A program made the position numbers and the translations under genes. This document shows positions 8,078 to 17,786 of a stretch of 64,000 bases of DNA, piece after piece; positions within the stretch are counted from its first letter, which is position 1, and every line of letters begins with the position of its first letter. The stretch is from Sphingobacterium phlebotomi (GTDB lineage: Bacteria > Bacteroidota > Bacteroidia > Sphingobacteriales > Sphingobacteriaceae), in NCBI RefSeq assembly GCF_008180195.1, contig NZ_VTAV01000018.1, forward strand, positions 1-64,000, written 5' to 3'. Under the pieces are notes generated by a model. That model made no database searches, was not told the origin of the DNA, and was given only the letters and a program-made list of their open reading frames with translations.

Positions 8078-11000
8078 ATGGAAAATAAACTAAAAAAAAT
8101 CACAACACATATTCTTTTCTCGCTATATGTTTTTTTGATGCCTTCGTTATGGAGTGAGGTATCATACGCACAGACGCAGAAAGCAACAATAAAAGGAGTA
8201 GTCAGGAATAACGAGGGCGAGCCTCTTGGCGGAGCGAGTGTTAGGGTGAAGGGCTCGGAGGTGGTAACATCGTCGAACACAGAAGGAAACTTTTTTTTGG
8301 AAATCAGTAACCAGCAATCAGTCCTCGTCGTATCGTTCATCGGTTATGAATCACAAGAGATAGACTTAAGTGGTCGCCAATTCGTAGAGGTGATCCTTAT
8401 ACCGGGTTCGAATTTGGATGAAGTGGTTGTCGTTGGTTACGGTACCCAAAAAAGAGAAAAAGTGTTGGGTGCTATCAGTCAGATCGGAGAAGAAGTGTTT
8501 GCCAACCGTCCGGTAACATCAGTTGGCGTAGCACTACAAGGTGCAGTGTCCAATTTGCAGGTAACGATGGGAGATGCACAACCTAATCGTGCGGCCAGTC
8601 TTAATGTCAGAGGTTTTACGTCAGTTAATGGTGGTTCACCTTTAGTGTTGGTAGATGGTGTTCCTGGGGAGATTAATTACCTCAATCCCGAAGATATTGC
8701 ATCCGTCAGCGTATTGAAAGATGCTTCTTCGGCTGCTATTTATGGTGCACGAGCCTCTTATGGTGTTATACTCATTACAACTAAAGGAGGCGGCAAGGGA
8801 AGGGTCAATTTTAAATATAACAATAATCTCGGGTTTAATGAGCCTTTGCAGACGCCAAAAGCTATAGATGATCCCCTTTTGGCAGCAGAGATACAGCAGG
8901 AAGCTTGGCGAGGCTTTTATGACTCTGATAATGCGGATTTGGTAAAAGTTATTGATCATTTAAAACGTTATCAAGATGATCCGACATTAGAGCCCGAATG
9001 GGTATCAAATGCGACCGGTTACGTTACGGGAGGGTCGGTCGATTGGTATGGAAAGATGTTCAACAAAACACAACCGTTTTCTAGGCATACACTTTCCGTA
9101 GATGGGGGAACTGATAAACTCAGCTTTTATCTTTCGGGAGCTTATCACACACAAGATGGCGTATATAAGCCTGCATCTGATAATTTTAAACGATACAATG
9201 GACGATCTAAGCTTTCTTTTGAAGTAAACAGATATCTACGGCTGACCAACAATACAGAATACAGCGAAAGAACCTACGATACGCCTAATAAATTTGTGAC
9301 CGGAGGAAACAATTTTCAACGATTTGCTTCTCAGTTTGCTCATCCGTGGAGTGCTATTTATACGGGAGACGGAGAATATACATACGGCGGTATGTTTGCC
9401 ATTGGACAGTTAAAAGAGGGGGGAAGAGATATTACAAATCAAAATATATTTCGAAATACCTTTACGGCTGAATTAACTGTGATTCCCGATATTCTAAAAA
9501 TAACAGGTGAATATAGTGCTTATTGGAATCGAAATAGAAATGATGTACAGCGGCTACAAGTACCTTATCGTCAAAATCCTACAACGATTACCGAATTAGC
9601 TACGCAGCCTGACGACTATGGTTCGGCTTATAGTCAAGGATATTTAGGTACCCTTAATTTATTTGCGAATTACACCCAACAGTTCGGCGATCATTATGTT
9701 GGCGCAACCGTGGGAATAAACCAAGAGGAAAACAAATATCATACATTCAATGTATGGCGACAAAATAATCTGATAGATGGACTTGGTGCACTTAATCTTA
9801 CCGATGGAGAGCCTCGCCTGGGTGACAACAAATATGAATGGGCAACCCTTGGCTATTTTTATAGACTCAACTACGACTTTAAAAGCAAATATCTCGTGGA
9901 GTTAAACGGTCGATATGATGGTACATCTCGGTTACCTAAGGGACAGCGTTTTGGTTTCTTTCCATCTGCAGCAATAGGATATATTGTTTCTAATGAAGGC
10001 TTTTATGAACCAATAAAACCTTATTTGCAAACATTTAAGTTGAGAGCAAGTTATGGTGCATTGGGTAATCAACAAGTAGATACCTATGCTTATATTAATA
10101 CGATGCCTATTTCGAGGCTATCGCGAATTTTGGATGGCAATTATCCGCAGAGTATCAGTGCACCCGGCCTCGTATCGGCAAATCTCACTTGGGAACGAGT
10201 TAATACCACGAACCTCGGCGTTGATTTAGCAGCGTTTAATAATAGGATGGAATTATCATTGGATTGGTATGAACGACGGACCACGGGAATGTTGACGGCA
10301 GGGCAGGTATTGCCGGCTGTATTGGGAACGTCTGTACCGCAGGAAAATGCAGCCGATGTGTCAACGAAAGGATGGGAAATAACACTCGGTTGGCGAGATC
10401 AGTTTGAACTCGCAGGCCAACCGTTCAATTATAATTTTCGTTTCGTCCTATCCGATAATAAAGCGACCATTACCAGATTTAGGAATGATACAGGCATATT
10501 GACTAGTTATTATGACGGTTATCGTATCGGGCAGATATGGGGCTATACAACCGAGGGATTTTTCCAGACAGATGACGAGTGGGCACAACATGCTGACCAG
10601 CGGCGCGTACAGGAAGTAGAACATTTGAGAGGCGGACACCCATTGGCAGGCGATATCAAGTTTGCAGAGCTAAATGGAGATGGTGTTATCAGCAATGGAA
10701 GCAATACCTTGGACGATCATGGTGACTTATCTATAATTGGTAATAATTCTCTCCGTTTACCCTATAGTTTTGGAATGAATTTCAACTGGAGTGGTATTGA
10801 TTTGAGTGCATTTTTTCAAGGGGTAGGTAAACGGGATTTTTGGCCAGGTAACGAATCTGCTTATTTTTGGGGTTTTTATAATCGATGGAATAACCCTGTT
10901 TACGAACATATAGTTGGAAATTACTGGACTCCAGATAATCCGGATGCTTATTTTCCGCGACTGCGCGCGTATCAGGCCCAGCCGGCGACAGAAACAAGAA

Positions 11001-11284
11001 CGTTGTCTACGGTGCAGACTCGTTACCTACAAGACGCTTCTTATTTACGTCTGAAGTCTCTCATCATAGGATATACATTTAAAAATAATTGGTTGGAAAG
11101 AGTTGGTGTACGCGGAGTGAGGTTGTTTGCGGCAGGGGAGAATCTGGTTACCTGGACAAAGATGTCTAAAGCATTAGATCCGGAAGCATTAAATGATGAA
11201 GTGGACTCCAGTACCTTTAATGGTAGTGGATTTGTATACCCTGTACAACGTACAATTACAGGTGGGATTGAAATCAACTTTTAA
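8078..11284 (+). CDS. SusC/RagA-family TonB-linked outer-membrane transporter
   Basis: 1068 residues: signal peptide (1-31), one carboxypeptidase-regulatory-like domain (about 37-110, IKGVVRNNEGEPLGGASVRV), the conserved VVVVGYGTQKREKVLGAIS joint, a TonB-dependent plug with RGFTSVNGGSPLVLVDGVPG and GARASYGVILITTKGG, and a C-terminal barrel. Imports an oligomeric ligand across the outer membrane using TonB energy, with the lid encoded by the next gene 21 bases on. The linked MurQ and GH84 genes point to amino-sugar or muropeptide ligands (inference). Confidence 0.95.
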   Translation: MENKLKKITTHILFSLYVFLMPSLWSEVSYAQTQKATIKGVVRNNEGEPLGGASVRVKGSEVVTSSNTEGNFFLEISNQQSVLVVSFIGYESQEIDLSGRQFVEVILIPGSNLDEVVVVGYGTQKREKVLGAISQIGEEVFANRPVTSVGVALQGAVSNLQVTMGDAQPNRAASLNVRGFTSVNGGSPLVLVDGVPGEINYLNPEDIASVSVLKDASSAAIYGARASYGVILITTKGGGKGRVNFKYNNNLGFNEPLQTPKAIDDPLLAAEIQQEAWRGFYDSDNADLVKVIDHLKRYQDDPTLEPEWVSNATGYVTGGSVDWYGKMFNKTQPFSRHTLSVDGGTDKLSFYLSGAYHTQDGVYKPASDNFKRYNGRSKLSFEVNRYLRLTNNTEYSERTYDTPNKFVTGGNNFQRFASQFAHPWSAIYTGDGEYTYGGMFAIGQLKEGGRDITNQNIFRNTFTAELTVIPDILKITGEYSAYWNRNRNDVQRLQVPYRQNPTTITELATQPDDYGSAYSQGYLGTLNLFANYTQQFGDHYVGATVGINQEENKYHTFNVWRQNNLIDGLGALNLTDGEPRLGDNKYEWATLGYFYRLNYDFKSKYLVELNGRYDGTSRLPKGQRFGFFPSAAIGYIVSNEGFYEPIKPYLQTFKLRASYGALGNQQVDTYAYINTMPISRLSRILDGNYPQSISAPGLVSANLTWERVNTTNLGVDLAAFNNRMELSLDWYERRTTGMLTAGQVLPAVLGTSVPQENAADVSTKGWEITLGWRDQFELAGQPFNYNFRFVLSDNKATITRFRNDTGILTSYYDGYRIGQIWGYTTEGFFQTDDEWAQHADQRRVQEVEHLRGGHPLAGDIKFAELNGDGVISNGSNTLDDHGDLSIIGNNSLRLPYSFGMNFNWSGIDLSAFFQGVGKRDFWPGNESAYFWGFYNRWNNPVYEHIVGNYWTPDNPDAYFPRLRAYQAQPATETRTLSTVQTRYLQDASYLRLKSLIIGYTFKNNWLERVGVRGVRLFAAGENLVTWTKMSKALDPEALNDEVDSSTFNGSGFVYPVQRTITGGIEINF

Positions 11285-11305
11285 TTTTTTAAAGAAGAAA
11301 AATCG

Positions 11306-13060
11306 ATGAAACATTATAAACTAATCGCGTTGTCGATACTGGTGTCACTAGTTATATTCCAGTCTTGCAATAAAAATATTTTAGACAAATATCCTCTTAG
11401 TGAGGTGTCTCCACAGAATTTTTTTAATACAGAAAATGACCTTCTGTTGTATACCAATAGCTTTTATACCGTGACAAGTGGACATAATTTGTTTACAGGG
11501 GATATTGCGAGTGATAATGTAGAACAGAATTCGGTCAACCAATTGTTGGCGGGTAATTTACAAGTGCCTGAAACAGCTTCGCAGGCAGGCTGGACTTGGT
11601 CAGAACTAAGAAACATCAATGTTTTCCTGCAAAATTATCATCGGGCAAGCATCGATGAGTCCATTAAAAATTATTATGCAGGAGTTGCCCGTTTCTTTCG
11701 GGCTTGGTTTTATTTTGAAAAAATGAAACGTTTCGGGAATGTTCCGTGGTATTCTTTGCCATTGGAAACGAACAGCCCCGAGTTGTATAAAGGAAGAGAT
11801 TCTCGCGTATTGATTACAGATTCCATTATTGCCGATCTAGATTTTGCCATCGAACATTTAAATGATACAAAAAATGCAAGCCGGGTAAATAAATGGGCAG
11901 CATTGGCGTTAAAATCTCGTGTTTGTTTATTCGAGGGAACATTTAGGAAATATCATACATACTTAAGTCTGGAAGGAACCTATTCAGGTTTGTTAGAACA
12001 GGCAGCAGAAGCTGCTGAAGCTGTAATGGATGGAAATCAGTATAAGCTTTATTCAACCAATAATCCACAATCAGATTATCTCGATCTATTTTCCGCAGAC
12101 CAGGCAAAGACAGATGAGGTGATTTTGGCAGAGATATATGATACCGAACTAATGAAATTCCACGCAGCAAACAATATCTTTAATGTAGCCACAACGGGTG
12201 GGGGAGTCGGTCTCACAAAAGATTTAGTGGATTCGTATCTTATGGTTGACGGGCGTCCCTTTTCCGCTGTACCAGGATCCGCCGAATTTACTTTTTACGA
12301 GGAAACCCGTAATCGTGACCCGAGGCTGGCACAAACGATGCGTACGCCGGGATATAGACGGATCGGTGGTTCGCAAACCTTGCTCCCAGATTTTTCGGCT
12401 GCTCCTACGGGATATCAAGTCATAAAATTTGTGAGTGGCGTAGACCAAGATGCTTATAACACGAACTCAAATGATGTTCCGTTGTTCCGTTATGCAGAAG
12501 TATTATTAAATTATGCAGAAGCCAAAGCAGAGCTCGACGATTTTACACAAGCTGATGCTGACCGCTCGATTAATCTTATCCGTAAAAGAGCGGGATTGCC
12601 AAATTTCACTGTTGCCAATGTCCAGACCGATCCATTGCTTAGGATACAATATCCGGGTATAACGGATGATAAATTGTTGGAAGTAAGACGGGAGCGCAGA
12701 GTAGAATTGGTTATGGAAGGGTTTCGGTATTATGACATTTTGCGATGGAAACGCGGAAAAAAATTCGAGGAAGTATTTCGTGGCATGTACTTCCCGTCCA
12801 AAGGAGAACATGATTTGGACGGGAATGGTACAATTGATTTTGCCGTTGTGGACGCACTACCCAATCCACAGGTGCCTGGGGTCCAGTATTTCGTTTTGGG
12901 AACCCGGAAATTATTGGGTGGCGATCGAGGAAATATTTTGGTAGCCCCGAATGTCGAGAAAACATTTACAGAACCCAAAAACTATCTGTATCCACTGCCT
13001 AGACAAGAGATGGTCCTCAACGAAGCTCTTAAACCCCAGAATGAAGGTTGGGATGATTAA
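11306..13060 (+). CDS. SusD/RagB-family nutrient-binding outer-membrane lipoprotein
   Basis: 584-residue lipoprotein (signal ending FQSC, Cys near 22; then the usual DKYPLSEVSPQNFF opening). The helical TPR-like core and the C-terminal RagB half with LFRYAEVLLNYAEAKAEL and the ERRVELVMEGFRYYDILRWKRG pattern are typical. SusD proteins form the substrate-binding lid on their SusC partner, here the gene immediately upstream. Specificity cannot be read from the sequence. Confidence 0.94.
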   Translation: MKHYKLIALSILVSLVIFQSCNKNILDKYPLSEVSPQNFFNTENDLLLYTNSFYTVTSGHNLFTGDIASDNVEQNSVNQLLAGNLQVPETASQAGWTWSELRNINVFLQNYHRASIDESIKNYYAGVARFFRAWFYFEKMKRFGNVPWYSLPLETNSPELYKGRDSRVLITDSIIADLDFAIEHLNDTKNASRVNKWAALALKSRVCLFEGTFRKYHTYLSLEGTYSGLLEQAAEAAEAVMDGNQYKLYSTNNPQSDYLDLFSADQAKTDEVILAEIYDTELMKFHAANNIFNVATTGGGVGLTKDLVDSYLMVDGRPFSAVPGSAEFTFYEETRNRDPRLAQTMRTPGYRRIGGSQTLLPDFSAAPTGYQVIKFVSGVDQDAYNTNSNDVPLFRYAEVLLNYAEAKAELDDFTQADADRSINLIRKRAGLPNFTVANVQTDPLLRIQYPGITDDKLLEVRRERRVELVMEGFRYYDILRWKRGKKFEEVFRGMYFPSKGEHDLDGNGTIDFAVVDALPNPQVPGVQYFVLGTRKLLGGDRGNILVAPNVEKTFTEPKNYLYPLPRQEMVLNEALKPQNEGWDD

Positions 13061-13119
13061 ATAACAAGCATAAACACGCTCGATTAACGAGATATAACCA
13101 TTTAATTAGAAAATAGAAT

Positions 13120-13959
13120 ATGTTAAATCACAGCACGACAAAAATTACAGAGCAGCCTTCGAAACACCGACATTTAGAAAAAATGACGGTTGGGGAGATT
13201 ACGAGGCGCATTAATGAGGAAGATAAAACGGTGCCTAACGCAATTGAAAAAGTGCTTCCATCGCTTAATAAATTGATAGAGGCTTTAGTAGAAAAATTAA
13301 AGAATGGTGGGCGGTTGTTCTATTTGGGAGCCGGTAGTGGAGGAAGGCTCTCTGTTTTGGATGCTATAGAGATGCCAACTACCTATGGAGTTCCTAAAGG
13401 ATTATTTAATGTGATTCTAGCCGGAGGAGTAGATAAACTTGTAGAAGCATTGGAAGAAAAAGAAGATGATATACATGAGGGACCCAGACAATTGACTTTA
13501 AATAAGGTGGGTGTTAAAGATTTGGTGATAGGTATATCGGCCAGCGGTACTACTCCGTTTGTACTGGAATCCTTAAAATACTGTAAGGAAAATGGAATTA
13601 TCACAGGCTGTATTGTGAGTAATCCCGACAGCGCGATTGCTCGCTATGCTGATTTTCCTGTAGAGGTCATCACGGGCCCGGAATTTGTAGCGGGCAGTAC
13701 GCGTATGAAATGTGGGACAGCACAAAAAATGATTTTTGATATCATCAGCACAACTACGATGATACAGTTAGGACGTGTAGAGGATAACAGTATGGTCCAC
13801 GTATCGCTAATCAATGATAAGATTAAAGATAGGGCCGTGCGTATGCTTATGCAAAAAACAGGAATTACTGACTATGAAGAAGCATCGGCATTACTGAGTA
13901 AGCACGGAAGTGTCAAGACGGCTAAAGATGTTTTTCTAAATAATGATGTTTCTCAATAA
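13120..13959 (+). CDS. murQ: N-acetylmuramic acid 6-phosphate etherase
   Basis: 279-residue cytoplasmic SIS-domain protein. MurQ cleaves the lactyl ether of MurNAc-6-phosphate to GlcNAc-6-phosphate and D-lactate in cell-wall sugar salvage. Family motifs are clear: LGAGSGGRLSVLDAIEMPTT (about 69-88, with the catalytic Glu of the family), DLVIGISASGTTPFV (about 130-144) and GPEFVAGSTRMKCGTAQKM (about 187-205). It is slightly short at the C-terminus against roughly 300 residues in enterobacterial MurQ. It sits between susD and a ceramidase-like gene 9 bases downstream. No MurNAc kinase or inner-membrane permease is visible in the operon, so those would have to be encoded elsewhere. Confidence 0.93.
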   Translation: MLNHSTTKITEQPSKHRHLEKMTVGEITRRINEEDKTVPNAIEKVLPSLNKLIEALVEKLKNGGRLFYLGAGSGGRLSVLDAIEMPTTYGVPKGLFNVILAGGVDKLVEALEEKEDDIHEGPRQLTLNKVGVKDLVIGISASGTTPFVLESLKYCKENGIITGCIVSNPDSAIARYADFPVEVITGPEFVAGSTRMKCGTAQKMIFDIISTTTMIQLGRVEDNSMVHVSLINDKIKDRAVRMLMQKTGITDYEEASALLSKHGSVKTAKDVFLNNDVSQ

Positions 13960-13968
13960 AGCTTTTCG

Positions 13969-15360
13969 ATGAATAACATAAAAAATATAACATGGTTGGC
14001 GATAATGATGACGGTATTGATGACGATATCCTGTAAACCAGAGAAAAAAAATAAGGAGCTTCTCTATAACAACAGTACGGTAGACATTACACCAGATAGT
14101 AGGGTCTTGTTGGCGGGATTTGCAAATAGGCAGGGACCTTCAGATACCGTACATCATGCTTTGCTATCACAATGTGTCGTGTTGCAGCATGATACTACGA
14201 AAATCTGTATCATAACCAATGACTTGATGGAAATCGCCCCTGAATATATTGCTGAGATACGCAAGCAGATCCACCAGGCTACCGGCATTCCTGCGTCAAA
14301 TATTATTTTGACGGTGTCGCATACCCATTCGGCGCCGATTATGGATGCAATGGGATTGGGATGGAGCGAGGCCAATGACAGATACAGACAGCAGGTCATT
14401 GATCAGATAGCACAAAACGCCATTCGTGCATTGAAGGACAGTAGCAGCTTTGTGAAAAGTGGCATCGCAACGGGTATAGGCACCTCCGGGATCAGTATCA
14501 GCCGACGTTCGATAGATCCCAAAACCGGTGAAAGTGTCATCGGTGAGAGCAACATTTCCGTCGATCAGGAGATAAGTATACTTCAACTTCAAGACAACGC
14601 TGGCAAGGCGTTGTCAACCTGGTTTAACTATGCTTGCCACCCGGTTGTCCTTGGTTTTCCAAGCAGAGCGGTGTCACCGGACTTTGTCGGACAGGCGCGG
14701 AATGTGGTGACTGGAAAATGGGGCGGCAATGCCTTGTTCTTTAATGCGGCGGCAGGCGATATAAATCCTAAAAAAGGATTGACGGCATCCGTGCAAACCG
14801 CTGATGATGTCGGAGCCGAATTAGGTGAAGCCATCATACAGACTGCATTGAAAAAAGATGAGACAGCTCCCGTATTGAAGCATGTTTGCGCCAGCCTCCA
14901 GCTTCCATATCGTGATCAGCATATAACGCCTGCCTTTGTCGATGAACAGGTAGCCTTGAAGTCCGCCCAGCAGACCGAGTTTATCGATTGGAAAAATGAT
15001 GTAAAAAAATGGGGCGAACGCATGAAAGCGGAAATCAAGGAAAAAGGAGAATTACCTGATTACCGCACGTCGCAAATGTCGGCATTACGTATCGGCTCTT
15101 CTGTTATCCTTTTTGTGCAGGGTGAATATTTCAACAGCTACCAAGTACGTTTAAAGAACAAATTTTCGGATGTCAACTTGCTATTTGCAGGCTATAGTAA
15201 CGGCGAGAGTGGCTATATTCCGGATGGCAAATCATTCGCTGCGAAAGGCTATGAGGTCGATCAAGCTTACATTTATATCCACGAACCATCTCCATTGTCT
15301 TCCGAAGCAGAGCAAGTCGCGCTAGATGCGATGGAGAATTTGATCAAGCAAGTATTATGA
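13969..15360 (+). CDS. Neutral/alkaline ceramidase-like N-terminal domain lipoprotein
   Basis: 463 residues with a lipoprotein signal (hydrophobic stretch ending TISC, Cys near 23). The whole chain corresponds to the catalytic N-terminal domain of neutral ceramidases: SHTHSAP near 120 and YACHPVVLG near 222 supply zinc His residues, and FNAAAGDINP, GEYFNSYQ and GYSNGESGYIPDGKSF follow in family order. The C-terminal immunoglobulin-like domain of true ceramidases is missing. Zinc amidase chemistry is likely; the substrate is not known, and the MurQ neighbour makes an amide in cell-wall or amino-sugar material as plausible as ceramide. Its stop overlaps the next ATG by 4 bases (ATGA), so translation is probably coupled. 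Confidence 0.8.
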   Translation: MNNIKNITWLAIMMTVLMTISCKPEKKNKELLYNNSTVDITPDSRVLLAGFANRQGPSDTVHHALLSQCVVLQHDTTKICIITNDLMEIAPEYIAEIRKQIHQATGIPASNIILTVSHTHSAPIMDAMGLGWSEANDRYRQQVIDQIAQNAIRALKDSSSFVKSGIATGIGTSGISISRRSIDPKTGESVIGESNISVDQEISILQLQDNAGKALSTWFNYACHPVVLGFPSRAVSPDFVGQARNVVTGKWGGNALFFNAAAGDINPKKGLTASVQTADDVGAELGEAIIQTALKKDETAPVLKHVCASLQLPYRDQHITPAFVDEQVALKSAQQTEFIDWKNDVKKWGERMKAEIKEKGELPDYRTSQMSALRIGSSVILFVQGEYFNSYQVRLKNKFSDVNLLFAGYSNGESGYIPDGKSFAAKGYEVDQAYIYIHEPSPLSSEAEQVALDAMENLIKQVL

Positions 15361-17135
15361 AGATAATGAATAAAACCCGGTATACAAGTAAATTACGTTA
15401 TGTCTCGCTGTATCTCTTGATTTCTATGGCAGGTGCAGTATATAGTCAGGAAGCTACGGCTGTGTTTCTCGGCAAGGATTTCGTCGGCGGGGGGCTGGAA
15501 GGGAAAAGTGAAGTCTATTATTATGAGCGGAAAGGCGTCAATGCAGTATACGCTGTGGAGACAGGCACAAAGTCTGCGATGACAGCTCAGTTTGATTTGA
15601 GTGAAATCCCCTCCAATCCGGTCTTGAAGATGCAGGGGCGAATCGATATAGGACATGTACCAGCTTCGGATGTGAAGATTTCGGTTATCCTTAATGGTAG
15701 GTCGTTATACACCGGCGAGAGTGGATTCCACAATAGGGACTGGTCCGAAAAATCGTTTGATATACCTTTTGGTGTTTTGCAGAAAGGCAAAAATGAGTTG
15801 ATTATACGCAACTTGGTGGAAAAAGGATCTGCCGGTAAACCACCGTGGGTCATGCTAGTGATGGCTGGTGTCGGCGAAGGAGATTTTAGGTTGAAAGAGC
15901 CGACCAACATCTTTCAGCATCTGTCGATCAATCTACCCGAGACTAAAGAAGCCATGAAATCTCCTGATTCGGCAAACAAAGGTTTCACGTTGCGAGGCAC
16001 CAAAGGTTGGGCATGGACACCCGAACAGACTATCACAGAAATTCCTTATCTCAAACAGTACAACATGAATTTCTTCATGAACTGTTATCTCTCCATGTTT
16101 GATTACCCGAATGACAATCAGTGGTGGAAGCCCTTAGACGCTTCATTTAAGAAAAAATATGAAGAGATAGTCCGTCTCTGTAAAAAGAACGACATCGAAT
16201 TTTGCTTTGCGATGAACCCCAATTTATATACATCGCGGCATATAGATTATAGCAGTAAGAAAGACATGGATGATCTTTGGCAACATTACGAATGGATGGC
16301 AAAGCTTGAGGTCAATTGGTTTTCGATATGCCTTGATGATATTACCACCGGTCTCGATGCCGGTGTACAGGCTAAGTTTGTCAACAGTTTTTATCAGCGG
16401 TTGAAAAAAATAAATCCACATGCGCAGTTAATTTTTTGTCCAACCATATACTCTAGCTCTTACAATTCTCATGGTGTCAACGACAACGAAAAATACCTCC
16501 GGACTATCGCCGGGGAGTTACATCCTGAAATCTATTGTTTTTGGACGGGCGACGGTATAGTTGGGGCTGTGAGCACCGCGAAAGCTAAGGAGTTCAAGGA
16601 GATCATTGGCCATCGATTGATTATTTGGGACAATTACCCGGTAAATGATGCCTACCAAGCCATGCATATGGGGCCTCTCGTCCTTCGCGATAAAGATTTG
16701 CATGAGCTGTGTGATGGTTACATAGCGAATGCCATGTACACGCAATCGGAATTCAACCGTATACCGACATACTCTTGTGGCGACTATGCACTAAATCCAG
16801 CGGAATATGATCCGCTCAAATCCATCGGCCAAGCCATCTTACATCAGACGGACAATCGTGAACAAGCGGAGACGTTGAGAGATGTTGTCGAGGTCTATTA
16901 TGGTTTTTTATTCCATACGGATCGTTTTAGGACAAACCTCAATACAGCACGTTTTTCGTTTCAAGAATTGATGGCGATGAAGCAAGGGAATGTGCCTGCC
17001 AAATTGTTTAAGGAAAATTTGCAGGATATTTACAACCGATTGGGCGAACAGTTTCCGGGACGTTATCAAGCAGAACGGGCAACTATACTGACCGATATCA
17101 AATGGATGGAGGAGAGGTTAGCTACATTCAAGTGA
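15357..17135 (+). CDS. Secreted GH84-like beta-N-acetylglucosaminidase with N-terminal beta-sandwich
   Basis: 592 residues. A signal peptide ends near YSQ (about residue 30). Residues 35-180 look like an all-beta, carbohydrate-binding-like module. Residues about 205-480 follow the GH84 barrel: RGTKGWAWTPEQ opening, WFSICLDDITTG with the paired catalytic Asp residues, IYCFWTGDGIVGAVS, and the GH84 hallmark IIWDNYPVND. A helical C-terminal part follows. GH84 enzymes remove beta-linked GlcNAc by substrate-assisted catalysis. The usual N-terminal domain of Bacteroides GH84 enzymes is absent, so this is a divergent architecture. Last gene of the operon, before a bidirectional terminator. Confidence 0.78.
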   Translation: MKIMNKTRYTSKLRYVSLYLLISMAGAVYSQEATAVFLGKDFVGGGLEGKSEVYYYERKGVNAVYAVETGTKSAMTAQFDLSEIPSNPVLKMQGRIDIGHVPASDVKISVILNGRSLYTGESGFHNRDWSEKSFDIPFGVLQKGKNELIIRNLVEKGSAGKPPWVMLVMAGVGEGDFRLKEPTNIFQHLSINLPETKEAMKSPDSANKGFTLRGTKGWAWTPEQTITEIPYLKQYNMNFFMNCYLSMFDYPNDNQWWKPLDASFKKKYEEIVRLCKKNDIEFCFAMNPNLYTSRHIDYSSKKDMDDLWQHYEWMAKLEVNWFSICLDDITTGLDAGVQAKFVNSFYQRLKKINPHAQLIFCPTIYSSSYNSHGVNDNEKYLRTIAGELHPEIYCFWTGDGIVGAVSTAKAKEFKEIIGHRLIIWDNYPVNDAYQAMHMGPLVLRDKDLHELCDGYIANAMYTQSEFNRIPTYSCGDYALNPAEYDPLKSIGQAILHQTDNREQAETLRDVVEVYYGFLFHTDRFRTNLNTARFSFQELMAMKQGNVPAKLFKENLQDIYNRLGEQFPGRYQAERATILTDIKWMEERLATFK

Positions 17136-17150
17136 ATCTCACTTTAAACA

Positions 17151-17185
17151 AAAAGCACATCCCCTTTATCAAGGATGTGCTTTTT
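17151..17185. terminator. Bidirectional intrinsic terminator
   Basis: Twelve-base-pair stem 17151-17162 / 17173-17184 with A-run before and T-run after, between the GH84-like gene (plus) and the barrel gene (minus). Confidence 0.85.
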
Positions 17186-17207
17186 CCTACAATAATGTGC
17201 TATGTTC

Positions 17208-17786
17208 TTATCTATTTCCAGGAAGATAAATCTGGAAACCAACGCTTACACCAAGGCCGCTTTGTCCACCACCGGAATTTACGTTAGCTTTACTGTAGTT
17301 ATAGCCTGCCGCTACCTCCAATGCAACTGTCTGTGTAATGAAGTGTGCATAGCCGACATTTGCTCCTAAAGCCAACGAAACATCACTTCCTGGCTTGCTT
17401 CCGGCAATACCGATATCACCCTGTCCAAAGAAACGTCCGCTTGCACTAGCTCCCCCAGGGAAGTAGTAACGTACAAAAGGAGAAATCCCATAGTTATAGA
17501 CATTGTCTTGATCCTTAACAGCAGTTAAACCTAAACTGGCCTGAGCACCTATCGCCAGGCCGTCTGTCACAAAATAACCTGCACGGGGATTTACGTTGAT
17601 ATTGAAAGCATCACCCTCAAAGCTGTAGCCAATATTTCCTATTGAACCACCGACCATCCAGTTACCCTGTTTAATAGGTTCTAATCCCACATTAGCCGAT
17701 GTTTGCGGTGTGGTCTCTACACGTTGTGCCTGTGCGCTGATTGCGAAGCCTCCTAGTAAGAGGCATAAAAATGTAAACTTCTTCAT
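17208..17786 (-). CDS. Small outer-membrane beta-barrel protein
   Basis: 192 residues with a clear signal peptide (MKKFTFLCLLLGGFAISAQA, cut about residue 20). The remainder alternates Gly/aromatic beta strands (MVGGSIGNIGYSF, GYFVTDGLAIGAQASLGLT, ISPFVRYYFPGG, LALGANVGYAHF) as in OmpA/OmpW-like eight-stranded barrels, and ends in a strand. No periplasmic domain. Function unknown; such proteins are abundant in Bacteroidota envelopes. Monocistronic between a terminator and a 130-base upstream gap. Confidence 0.8.
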   Translation of the reverse strand: MKKFTFLCLLLGGFAISAQAQRVETTPQTSANVGLEPIKQGNWMVGGSIGNIGYSFEGDAFNINVNPRAGYFVTDGLAIGAQASLGLTAVKDQDNVYNYGISPFVRYYFPGGASASGRFFGQGDIGIAGSKPGSDVSLALGANVGYAHFITQTVALEVAAGYNYSKANVNSGGGQSGLGVSVGFQIYLPGNR

